DNA of 64,000 nt from Shewanella frigidimarina (GTDB lineage Bacteria > Pseudomonadota > Gammaproteobacteria > Enterobacterales > Shewanellaceae), in NCBI RefSeq assembly GCF_003797125.1, contig NZ_RKKE01000005.1:186001-250000 (forward strand), given 5' to 3'. Both the position numbers and the translations under genes were made by a program. The notes under the pieces were generated by a model. The model searched no databases. It was not told the DNA's origin and worked only from the letters and a program-made list of their open reading frames with translations. The first letter of the stretch is position 1; every line of letters starts with the position of its first letter. This document shows, piece after piece, positions 46,522 through 54,355 of this stretch.

Positions 46522-48003
46522 ATGAAAAATAATGTTCAGCTGATCACTTACGTAGATCGTATAGCGCACTCAGACTTAAAAGGACTCAAACAGGTTCTAG
46601 ACACAGAACTGCATGATCTCTTTGGTGGCGTACATCTGTTACCTTTTTACTATCCGATTGACGGCAGCGATGCAGGCTTTGACCCTATAGACCATGCAAA
46701 AGTAGATGAACGTCTTGGTGATTGGAATGACGTAAAGCAGATTGGCCAACAATACGACATCATGGCCGACTTAATCGTTAACCACATGTCTGCAGAGTCT
46801 ACCGAGTTTCAAGACGTGCTTGCCAACGGTAAAAGCTCTGTTTATTGGGATTTATTTTTAACCAAAGATAGCGTATTTCCAGACGGTTTAAGCGCAGAAA
46901 ACCAAGCTAAAATTTATCGCCCACGTCCGGGGAGTTGTTTCACCACCTATAAACTCGCCGACGGTACACAAGCCGAGTTTTGGACGACTTTTACCTCAAA
47001 TCAAATTGATATTAATGTGCATACCGCTGCAGGTCAGGCACATTTAAACAAGGTGCTAACGCGTTTTCATGAAAGCAAAGTCGATCTTATTCGTCTTGAC
47101 GCTGCGGGTTATGCCATTAAAAAACCAGGCACTAGCTGTTTTATGATTGAAGAATCATTTGAATTTGTCGATGAGTTAGCCAAAAAAGCCAACAGCCTAG
47201 GCATGACCACCCTTGCCGAAATTCACTCGCATTACATGACCCAGCTCGATATTGCTAAGCGCGTAGACATGGTGTACGACTTTGCGCTGCCGCCATTGAT
47301 TCTCCACAGCTTATTTAGCCAAGATGTCAGTGCATTAAGCCATTGGCTATCCATTGCCCCACGCAACTGTGTCACGGTATTAGACACCCATGACGGTATT
47401 GGCATTATTGACGCTGGCCCGGTCGGCAATAAAGCAGGTTTATTAACAGCTGCAGAAATTGATAACTTAGTTAATCGCATCCATAGCAATAGCAAAGGTG
47501 AAAGCCTGCAAGCAACGGGCGCAGCAGCCAGCAATGTCGACCTATACCAAGTTAATTGCACCTACTACGACGCGCTTGGCCAAAATGACATTGATTATTT
47601 AATCGCTCGAAGCGTGCAGTTTTTTGCTCCCGGTATTCCGCAGGTGTATTACACCGGTTTACTGGCAGTGCCTAATGCCATGGAGTTACTGAATCAAACT
47701 CAAGTAGGTCGCGACATTAACCGCCCTTATCTACAGGTAAGCGACATTCAAACAGCCATGCAAAAACCGGTTGTTAAAGCGCTATGTGAGCTGATCACTC
47801 TACGCAATAAAGTCGATGCCTTTAATGGTGAGTTCACCATGACAAACCAGGCTAATCAGTTAGATCTTTGTTGGGTGCATGGCGACAGTTCAGCCAAGTT
47901 AAGCGTTAATTTTGCCACCAAAGAAGCCCATATCAACATCGTTGAATCTCAGCAATCGACTCACATTGTACTGACTGATTTACTGGCTAAACACAGCGGA
48001 TAA
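46522..48003 (+). CDS. scrP: Sucrose phosphorylase (GH13)
   Basis: 493 residues. Converts sucrose and phosphate to glucose 1-phosphate and fructose. GH13 subfamily 18 marks: MADLIVNHMSAES (beta-strand region I), LIRLDAAGYAIKKPG with the nucleophile Asp, TLAEIHSHY with the acid/base Glu, and VTVLDTHDGIGI with the transition-state Asp; also QVYYTGLLAVPNAMELL. Length fits known enzymes (about 490-505). Divergent from scrT, with a shared operator. Confidence 0.95.
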   Translation: MKNNVQLITYVDRIAHSDLKGLKQVLDTELHDLFGGVHLLPFYYPIDGSDAGFDPIDHAKVDERLGDWNDVKQIGQQYDIMADLIVNHMSAESTEFQDVLANGKSSVYWDLFLTKDSVFPDGLSAENQAKIYRPRPGSCFTTYKLADGTQAEFWTTFTSNQIDINVHTAAGQAHLNKVLTRFHESKVDLIRLDAAGYAIKKPGTSCFMIEESFEFVDELAKKANSLGMTTLAEIHSHYMTQLDIAKRVDMVYDFALPPLILHSLFSQDVSALSHWLSIAPRNCVTVLDTHDGIGIIDAGPVGNKAGLLTAAEIDNLVNRIHSNSKGESLQATGAAASNVDLYQVNCTYYDALGQNDIDYLIARSVQFFAPGIPQVYYTGLLAVPNAMELLNQTQVGRDINRPYLQVSDIQTAMQKPVVKALCELITLRNKVDAFNGEFTMTNQANQLDLCWVHGDSSAKLSVNFATKEAHINIVESQQSTHIVLTDLLAKHSG

Positions 48004-48030
48004 TCTACGTGTGTTTTAAGCTTAAACGTA

Positions 48031-48058
48031 AACAAGGCGCCTAATTAGGCGCCTTGTT
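48031..48058. terminator. Terminator between scrP and scrR
   Basis: 28-bp perfect palindrome AACAAGGCGCCTAA/TTAGGCGCCTTGTT. Convergent genes on both sides use it. Confidence 0.85.
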
Positions 48059-48133
48059 GGTATCGATATGATAGTCTCGAGCTGTTTGTATCGAACTGTT
48101 TGTATCAAGAATCGTCCGGTCATCAATATTACA

Positions 48134-49165
48134 TCAACAACTGCCACCACGTGAAAGTTCATAACCTAACACTTCAGCATGATGAGCATCAGCAATAAAC
48201 ATTTCTGCAGCTTTACGACCTTTTTGTTCTGAATGCTGGAACACAGTTGTCAGCGGCGGGATAGCTCGTGAGCCTTCATCAATACCATCAAAACCCACCA
48301 CACGAATATCTTCAGGGATCCGCAAACCTTGTTGGATTGCCTCGCGCATTAAACTCAAGGCTATTAGGTCACTCATGCACAAAAATACATTAGGACGCGG
48401 TACACAATTAAGCGCTTCTTTGGCTGCTATGGCAGCAAAGTCGGCATTACTTTCAGGAATATTCCAAATGCGATCATCACCAAGCTTAACCCCAGTATCA
48501 CCAATGGCATCCAAATAGCCTTGCAAACGCTGATGCGCTACTGAGGTATCGATTTCCATAGAATGAATATCATACACGCGGCAGGTTAAGTGAGTATCGA
48601 GCAAGCGTAATCCAAGGATTGCGACGTGATCTTGCTCAGATCGAATCGCCAATTTAGCCACTTCATAGGCACCGGCTTTATTGTCGATACTCACCGAAGC
48701 ACTGCGATGAATATTAAAGTCGACTGTGACTACTTTTTTACGGATTTTTTTTAATTGCTCAGCCAATAAACGATTGCGAGGACGACCATAACAAATAAAG
48801 CCATCGACAAAATCATTTACGCTATTCACATTGTCAGAGCTGCCAGAAAACAACAGTAAATTAATTTTATGTTGCTCAAAAACGGCCGCAACACCTTTCA
48901 TAAACTTACTGGCCACAGGATCTGACACCATGTATTCAATACTGTCCGATAATACCAATGCTACTGTATCAAATTTGCCACGCCTTAAAGATTGCGCGGC
49001 TTTATTGGGTCCAAAATATCCTAGCTCGTTACAGGCAGCTAGAATGTCTATACGGCGTTTTTCCGACAGCTGATCTGGACGATTAAACGCATTAGATACC
49101 GTCGCATTCGACACACCTAATTCTTTGGCAATACTTTTTAAGGTCCAATGCTTGGAGTCTGGCAT
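48134..49165 (-). CDS. scrR: LacI-family repressor of the sucrose cluster
   Basis: 343 residues. N-terminal LacI HTH TLKSIAKELGVSNATVSNAFNRPDQLSEKRR, hinge, then a periplasmic-binding-protein-like effector domain. It is the only local LacI regulator and is convergent with scrP. The two identical 18-bp palindromes in the cluster are its likely operators. The inducer is not readable from the sequence. Confidence 0.92.
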   Translation of the reverse strand: MPDSKHWTLKSIAKELGVSNATVSNAFNRPDQLSEKRRIDILAACNELGYFGPNKAAQSLRRGKFDTVALVLSDSIEYMVSDPVASKFMKGVAAVFEQHKINLLLFSGSSDNVNSVNDFVDGFICYGRPRNRLLAEQLKKIRKKVVTVDFNIHRSASVSIDNKAGAYEVAKLAIRSEQDHVAILGLRLLDTHLTCRVYDIHSMEIDTSVAHQRLQGYLDAIGDTGVKLGDDRIWNIPESNADFAAIAAKEALNCVPRPNVFLCMSDLIALSLMREAIQQGLRIPEDIRVVGFDGIDEGSRAIPPLTTVFQHSEQKGRKAAEMFIADAHHAEVLGYELSRGGSC

Positions 49166-49305
49166 AACGGGTCCGTTTACGTCGTGGTTTTAGCCTATAT
49201 AGCTATACATAACATGAATGTATCGATGCAAGTCGATGAAAAAACTCAGATGTTGGCCTAGCGTTGAAGCGAAAAACCGCCCCAGCGAGTTAGACTGTTA
49301 CCAAA

Positions 49306-49866
49306 TTATAAATCGTCTTGCTGCTGAACATGCTCAACCAGGCTGGCGATCGACATATTTTGTTCAACTGTTGGTTTTTTTAAGCGTTTTGCAAACCAAA
49401 AACGAGGCTTCCAATAGATATTATTTAAACTCGAAATTTTTACCCCTTTTTTAGTCGAGGCATGTAAAAATCGGTCATTGCCCATGTAAATACCGACATG
49501 ACGAACGGTTCGATTGGTTTTAAAAAAAACTAAATCGCCAGTCTGTAACTGATTACGCGGTACTTCTTTACCTAAAATACGTTGAGAGTTCACAGTACGA
49601 GGCAACTTGTCGCCAACAATATTCAGGTAGGCTAAATACACAAACCCTGAACAATCTACGCCATTTCTACTCAGGCCACCTAAACGATATGGAGTGCCTT
49701 TCCATTGGTTATGAAAACTCAATAGGTTTGACTCACTCCACTTGGGAGGTTCTGGCTTAAGCATGGGAGGAACCACCACGGGCTTAGGTGCGACAACCAC
49801 AGCAGGAGAAGACGCACACGCAGACAACAACAGCACTAAACAACTAAACAATAATCTTTTAGCCAA
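49306..49866 (-). CDS. NlpC/P60 peptidoglycan endopeptidase lipoprotein
   Basis: About 186 residues from the TTG at 49866, which has GGAGTGGG upstream and gives a clean lipoprotein signal with lipobox LSA-C; an ATG at 49896 would add ten residues without a good SD, and the frame reaches 49929. The NlpC/P60 domain has catalytic Cys in NGVDCSGFVYLAYL, His in TVRHVGIYMGND, and a third polar residue (HAS). It cuts cell-wall cross-links (Spr/MepS family). Proline-rich spacer precedes it. Confidence 0.85.
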   Translation of the reverse strand: MAKRLLFSCLVLLLSACASSPAVVVAPKPVVVPPMLKPEPPKWSESNLLSFHNQWKGTPYRLGGLSRNGVDCSGFVYLAYLNIVGDKLPRTVNSQRILGKEVPRNQLQTGDLVFFKTNRTVRHVGIYMGNDRFLHASTKKGVKISSLNNIYWKPRFWFAKRLKKPTVEQNMSIASLVEHVQQQDDL

Positions 49867-49956
49867 TTCAACCCACTCCAAACCCCGAAAAATCATCCGA
49901 AATATAAATTCTTTGTTCGTAATACACAATCAAAATAACCGCTGCACCGCTTAGTG

Positions 49957-50541
49957 TTAACGAGTCATCATTTGCATGCACTGCACTAAAGCCCGTTTAG
50001 CCGCCATTTTATCGACTTTAATTTGGCAGCGTAGCATAGTTCCTTGCCAGTTTGACCAAAAAACACTCGCCAATGTTGATGCCGGTAAGTCCGCACGAAT
50101 ATGTCCTTGTTGTTGCCCTTGCTGAATAAGTGCACTCAATAAGACGATCCATTGATCATAAAGCTGATTCAAGGTTTGATGCAGTAACGGCGACTGGCTA
50201 CTGACCTCAACCATTAAGTTACCCATCAAGCAGCCACGCGGTTCACTGCCACTAAACAGCTCTTCAATCAGTTGATGATATCCATTTAGCACAGTAGATA
50301 AATTGGCTTTAAAATTCACGCCTGGATCGATAGCGATAGGTTGAATGCGCTGCTGGAAATAATGTTCAGCCACAGCTGCAGCAAACGCTTCTTTACTGGC
50401 AAAGTAATGATAAAAAGAACCTTTAGGAATACCCACTTCGTCGAGAATTAATTTAATACCTACTGCGCTATAACCGTGTAACGCAAAAAGCTTTTCACCT
50501 ACGACGCATATTGACTGTCTACTCGCTGCACTTTTATTCAT
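49957..50541 (-). CDS. TetR-family regulator, AcuR/NemR-like
   Basis: 194 residues. HTH GYSAVGIKLILDEVGIPKGSFYHYFASKEAF; the C-terminal domain with EPRGCLMGNLMVEVSSQSPLL is the TetR_C_33 (NemR/AcuR) pattern, where the Cys senses electrophiles in NemR. An operator-like TAGACC-N3-CGGCTA element (50578-50592) precedes the gene. No nemA/acuI-like reductase is adjacent, so the target is unknown. Confidence 0.87.
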   Translation of the reverse strand: MNKSAASRQSICVVGEKLFALHGYSAVGIKLILDEVGIPKGSFYHYFASKEAFAAAVAEHYFQQRIQPIAIDPGVNFKANLSTVLNGYHQLIEELFSGSEPRGCLMGNLMVEVSSQSPLLHQTLNQLYDQWIVLLSALIQQGQQQGHIRADLPASTLASVFWSNWQGTMLRCQIKVDKMAAKRALVQCMQMMTR

Positions 50542-50577
50542 TTAACCTCCATTTTTTAGTGATAGGATAAACAAGAA

Positions 50578-50592
50578 TAGACCAGTCGGCTA
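50578..50592. promoter_or_regulatory. Putative operator of the AcuR/NemR-like regulator
   Basis: TAGACCAGTCGGCTA, an imperfect palindrome resembling the NemR box (TAGACC-N2-CCGTCTA in E. coli). It is 37 bp upstream of the regulator start, which fits autoregulation. Confidence 0.5.
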
Positions 50593-50925
50593 ATTTTAGT
50601 TACTGATAAGCTAAAACATGCGCTTTTATCTTTAGATGATTCAACAAAATTGTCCCATCAAAGCTCTATTTCTGGATCAATCCATCATCTATATACGCAA
50701 CCAAAATATGTTTCCGACAAAACTTAAGCTCAGTAGTGGACTTTGAAAAACCATGTTCTATCAGCACCACGGCATTAAATGCAGCGGTAACCACGCAGGC
50801 TTTTCAACATAACGTAATGACTATCGGCCAGATTTCTTATAAGCAAAAAATCTACCCAAGATGGAACAGAAAAAACAGCCAATATATGGGTAAATACTGC
50901 TTGTACCACCCTGAATAAAACGGGG
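50593..50925. other. Intergenic stretch without a recognised gene
   Basis: 333 bp. A 60-codon frame on the plus strand (50736-50918, TTG/GTG-type start) has no protein character I recognise. No hairpin or repeat stands out. Confidence 0.4.
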
Positions 50926-51198
50926 TTAACCACTATGGGTATTATTGGCTATCGACTCTTTCAATAACTGCATATTTTCATCACGCCGATCAGAATAGCT
51001 ATTATCCATATGCTCATCGACTAGCTGTTCACAACGTTTTTGAGCTTCATATTGCTTGAGGGGATCCACTTCTTTATCAGTTTGCGCTTGGCACAATACA
51101 TTGCCACAGCCAGATAGTAGCAATACACTTGTCAACACTAGCCACGACATGACATTTAACAGCGGTTTTATCATATGGTTGGTCATAGAAAAGAGCAT
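50926..51198 (-). CDS. Small lipoprotein of unknown function
   Basis: 90 residues. Hydrophobic leader and lipobox LLSG-C, followed by a charged region (DPLKQYEAQKRCEQLVDEHMDNSYSDRR) and no named domain. The start is ambiguous among ATG codons at 51198, 51186 and 51174; only the leader length changes. It lies just upstream of the BON-domain gene's terminator, on the same strand but separate transcript. Confidence 0.6.
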   Translation of the reverse strand: MLFSMTNHMIKPLLNVMSWLVLTSVLLLSGCGNVLCQAQTDKEVDPLKQYEAQKRCEQLVDEHMDNSYSDRRDENMQLLKESIANNTHSG

Positions 51199-51233
51199 CC
51201 TTAAGTCACCACTTCACATACTTATTTAGGCAT

Positions 51234-51260
51234 AAAAAAACCAGCCCGAAGGCTGGTTTT
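51234..51260 (-). terminator. Terminator of the BON-domain gene
   Basis: Stem AAAACCAGCC/GGCTGGTTTT with CGAA loop, then further T on the minus strand; lies 18 bp after the BON gene stop. Confidence 0.92.
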
Positions 51261-51277
51261 TAGTATAACCGAATAAA

Positions 51278-51829
51278 TTATCCTGTTACACGTAACTCAT
51301 CGACTACATCTTTAACGTCATCGGTATTTTTAGCGATGGTTAATGCTAAATCACGTTCTGCATCGCTCGACACAGTACCTTTTAAGGTCACTACACCATG
51401 TGCGACATCAACGTTAATATCGGTGCCCGACACGTCAGCGGAGAATAGTAATCGCGTTTTCACTACGGTAGCGACTTTCGAATCGGTTAGTGATTCACTT
51501 AAATCCTTGCTGTCTTTATCATTGTGCTGCTTCATCACCGAAAGCTCATTGTTAACGTCTTTAACACCATCTAAGCTTTTAACTAACTCTTCGGCAAGTG
51601 CCTTATCAACACTACTGTTAACTTTACCCGTTAGGGTCACGTTGCCATCATGTACGTCGGTATTAATATCGAATGAATTAAGGTTAGTATTTAACAAAAG
51701 TGTGGTTTCAGCTTTACCATCGATCCACGCATCTTTTGCATCATCTTGCCAATCTTGTGCTGCATTTGCACCGAATGCCATTGAACCTAACATAATGCTC
51801 ATTACTACAGATAATGTGGTCTTGTTCAT
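51278..51829 (-). CDS. Periplasmic BON-domain protein (OsmY-like)
   Basis: 183 residues from ATG 51829, set by GGAGGAAAAC; longer frames lack SD. Sec signal 1-23 (ending ANA). Two BON domains: about 30-95 (LNTNLNSFDINTDVHDGNVTLTGKV) and 110-180 (VKTRLLFSADVSGTDINVDVAHGVVTLKG). OsmY-type BON proteins act as periplasmic chaperones under osmotic and envelope stress. A sigma-54-type promoter (51866-51882) lies just upstream, with an enhancer-like palindrome at 51964-51984. Possible target of the adjacent sigma-54 activator. Confidence 0.9.
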   Translation of the reverse strand: MNKTTLSVVMSIMLGSMAFGANAAQDWQDDAKDAWIDGKAETTLLLNTNLNSFDINTDVHDGNVTLTGKVNSSVDKALAEELVKSLDGVKDVNNELSVMKQHNDKDSKDLSESLTDSKVATVVKTRLLFSADVSGTDINVDVAHGVVTLKGTVSSDAERDLALTIAKNTDDVKDVVDELRVTG

Positions 51830-51865
51830 AAAGTTTTCCTCCGTTGTTAATCTCAAGGAATACAA

Positions 51866-51882
51866 TGCGTGAACCATGCCAA
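51866..51882 (-). promoter_or_regulatory. Predicted sigma-54 promoter of the BON gene
   Basis: Minus strand TTGGCATGGTTCACGCA. It matches TTGGCACG-N4-TTGCA at the invariant GG (-24) and GC (-12) with the required 12-base offset; other positions vary. The predicted start is about 26 nt before the ATG, a normal leader length. Confidence 0.6.
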
Positions 51883-51963
51883 CTTTCATAACCAACTGTT
51901 AAAGTTACAATAACTGGTTTTAGTGTTTATTTTAATAAACTTTATGGACAACGATATCGGACT

Positions 51964-51984
51964 TTTTTACCGACACTAGGTAAA
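51964..51984. promoter_or_regulatory. Enhancer-like palindrome upstream of the BON gene
   Basis: TTTTTACCGA followed by CACTAGGTAAA: arms TTACC/GGTAA, 7 bp apart. The first ten bases are identical to 56906-56915. The site lies about 95 bp upstream of the -24 element, the usual distance for sigma-54 activators. Confidence 0.5.
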
Positions 51985-52165
51985 TTTTTCATCGTCGCAA
52001 TGGGTGTTAATGGATCTCAATGTAGATTCGCCAAAATCAACCTGATCTCTCATTCAATAAACTCTCTAGATATTGAGACTATGGCTAATTCAATAGATAC
52101 AAAACCATTATGTTACCAGTCAGAAAAACACGCGTTAGCCACTAATTAACAACACCCCGAACAAT

Positions 52166-52205
52166 AAAAAAGCGCATGACAATATTGATTATCATGCGCT
52201 TTTTT
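52166..52205. terminator. Terminator for the helical-bundle gene
   Basis: Stem AAAAAAGCGCATGA (52166-52179) with TCATGCGCTTTTTT (52192-52205), 12-base loop. It follows the minus-strand gene at 52221-52697. The rest of 51885-52165 holds the upstream region of the BON gene. Confidence 0.85.
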
Positions 52206-52220
52206 AGTGCGTGCATATGA

Positions 52221-52697
52221 CTAGGTATGAGCAACGGAGAGGTTCTTCATGGTGTCACAGCTCATTTGCAACCAAGCAATACCTTCGGCAAGTTGGCTAG
52301 CAACACGCTGGTTTTTAGTTTTTCTAGCCGTTTGCTTTAAGTGAGCCAAGACCTGTTGTTCGGTTTCAACCAATACCGCTATCGCTTGGGGTAACGGCTG
52401 CTGTTGTATAACTTGTTCGGCCTTAGCATAGTGTCGATGTGAGGATTGTTGATGGTAAGTTTGGCTATCTATCGGCCTTGCTTGGCTTGAACGCACCACG
52501 CTAAACAAAGGAGTTAAACGATCCAGCATGCATTTTCGAATGTCGGCCATATGGATAAAAATTCGTTTGATGTTGTAATCGTCGGCCCCTAATGTGGCTT
52601 GGACATAAAATTGTTGTCCTTCCTGGCATAAATCAATAGCCTCATGCAATAGCCATACATCGGACTCAGCCTGTTCGTCTCGAGTAAATGATTTCAA
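52221..52697 (-). CDS. Helical-bundle protein, possibly ferritin-like (DUF2383-type)
   Basis: 158 residues from TTG at 52697, chosen because of the near-perfect AGGAGGA SD 6 bp before it; the open frame runs back to 52772 without an SD. All-helical with charged heptads (ESDVWLLHEAIDLCQEGQQFYVQATLGADD), reminiscent of DUF2383/PA2169-family four-helix bundles linked to stress in Pseudomonas. I cannot confirm metal ligands. It sits between the BON gene and the sigma-54 activator, divergent from the latter. Confidence 0.6.
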   Translation of the reverse strand: MKSFTRDEQAESDVWLLHEAIDLCQEGQQFYVQATLGADDYNIKRIFIHMADIRKCMLDRLTPLFSVVRSSQARPIDSQTYHQQSSHRHYAKAEQVIQQQPLPQAIAVLVETEQQVLAHLKQTARKTKNQRVASQLAEGIAWLQMSCDTMKNLSVAHT

Positions 52698-52967
52698 TGT
52701 AAATCCTCCTGCATTCGATAATTTTACTGGCACTTTGTTGGATGGGTTGTGTAACATATACGGGTACAGCACACCTTATTAAGCAAAAACTAAACCATGA
52801 ACACCCCATGTACATGGGCAAAAATTAATTAACCTTCTAATAGTTAAAGTTATTATAATTTGTCCGGGTCTGAGTTAATTACCTAATTACACGGAATGAT
52901 CACTTGTGATTGTCAACACGACATCACTGGTAAACATTAGACTTAACACCACAGGGAGTGAATCGGT

Positions 52968-54335
52968 ATGCCACGTCCAACACTTTTTTATCACTTACAC
53001 CGTCGTCAAGAAGGTGAAGCACGACTCCTTGCCTTGCCGAGTTGTCAGCACTTTAATAAGATTGCTAGTTCAGTTGACCAGCCCTGGTTAGACCAACTGC
53101 ACAGTAACTCGATAGACGTTGCTATTATTGAATTATCGCAATTAAGCCAACTAGAATACGCAGAGTTAACTGACAGTGCGTTAATGTCTGATATTGAGTT
53201 CATCTTCTTAAGCGAAGGTAAACCGAATCCTAACTTAGATTACTTAATGTCAAAAAGCGCTGGTTATCATTTTCGTCAGCCTTACGATGCCGACGCAATC
53301 AACGACACCTTAGAAGACTTTGCCCAAGACTTGCAGTCACAATCGACGAAACAACAACAGCCATTTTCTAGTGAACTAGACCAATACGGTTTGTTGGTTG
53401 GCTCATCGCGGGCAATGCACAAGTTGTATCGTACTATTCGCAAAGTTGCCGTAACCGAAAGCAACGTACTTATTGTCGGTGAAAGCGGTGCGGGTAAAGA
53501 GCTTGTAGCCAACACGATTCACCTAGCCAGTCACCGAATCAACCAACCATTTATCGCCATTAACTGTGGTGCATTAAGCCCTGAATTGGTCGACAGTGAG
53601 CTGTTTGGCCATGTAAAAGGCGCTTTTACCGGTGCTCATCGTGATCACCGTGGTGTATTCGAGCAAGCAGAAGGCGGTACCTTATTTCTTGATGAAGTCA
53701 CTGAAATGCCATTGGAACATCAAGTAAAATTGTTACGCGTACTCGAAAACAATGAATATCGCTCTGTCGGCTCACAACAACTTAAAAAAGCTAATGTTCG
53801 CATTGTTGCTGCCACAAATCGCGATCCAGCTGACGCTATTGATACTGGGCGTTTCCGCGAAGATTTATATTTTCGTTTAGCGCATTTCCCTATCCTAGTG
53901 CCACCATTACGCGATCGTAGCAATGACATCAGTGGCCTAGCACAACATTTTTTAGCCTACCGAAATACTGCTGAAAAACTGACTAAAACCTTTTCAGATG
54001 ATGCGATTAAACTTATCCAACAACAAAAATGGCCCGGAAATGTCCGCGAATTAAAACACGCAATAGAACGTGCATATATTTTGGCAGAAGATACTATTTT
54101 ACCGAGTCATATCACGGTGACACCTCTGGAACCATCAACAGAGCCTTTAGCTGACGACGTACAAATACCTGCTGGTATGCGCCTAGATGAACTTGAAAAA
54201 GTAGCTATTTATCAAGCGCTCGACAACTCATTGGGCAATAAAAATGATACTGCCAAACAGCTAGGTATTAGCGTCAAAACCCTTTACAACAAACTCAGTA
54301 AATACGAAGACCAAACCGGTTCAGACGAACCATAG
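52968..54335 (+). CDS. Sigma-54-dependent transcriptional activator with receiver-like N-terminus
   Basis: 455 residues. N-terminal domain (1-125) has receiver-like strand/helix order, but the phosphoacceptor position in SIDVAIIEL is Glu (E55) and the conserved Lys region reads FRQPYDAD, so phosphorylation is unlikely. AAA+ domain about 140-380: Walker A GESGAGKE (171-178), GAFTGA (218-223) that contacts sigma-54, Walker B LFLDE (239-243), and an arginine-finger region. C-terminal Fis-type HTH (NKNDTAKQLGISVKTLYNKL). It must act with RpoN; two predicted sigma-54 promoters lie on either side in this locus. Confidence 0.92.
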   Translation: MPRPTLFYHLHRRQEGEARLLALPSCQHFNKIASSVDQPWLDQLHSNSIDVAIIELSQLSQLEYAELTDSALMSDIEFIFLSEGKPNPNLDYLMSKSAGYHFRQPYDADAINDTLEDFAQDLQSQSTKQQQPFSSELDQYGLLVGSSRAMHKLYRTIRKVAVTESNVLIVGESGAGKELVANTIHLASHRINQPFIAINCGALSPELVDSELFGHVKGAFTGAHRDHRGVFEQAEGGTLFLDEVTEMPLEHQVKLLRVLENNEYRSVGSQQLKKANVRIVAATNRDPADAIDTGRFREDLYFRLAHFPILVPPLRDRSNDISGLAQHFLAYRNTAEKLTKTFSDDAIKLIQQQKWPGNVRELKHAIERAYILAEDTILPSHITVTPLEPSTEPLADDVQIPAGMRLDELEKVAIYQALDNSLGNKNDTAKQLGISVKTLYNKLSKYEDQTGSDEP

Positions 54336-54355
54336 CGTCATTAAACGCCCATCCA

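Noticed and set aside
50736-50918. 60-codon open frame on the plus strand
   Set aside because: No SD, non-ATG start and no recognised family. I considered a decayed reductase gene next to the TetR regulator but see no match.
52728-52742. TGGCAC-TTTG-TTGGA on the plus strand as a sigma-54 promoter
   Set aside because: The -24/-12 spacing is one base short and the GC of the -12 element is absent; it also lies in the upstream part of a minus-strand gene.
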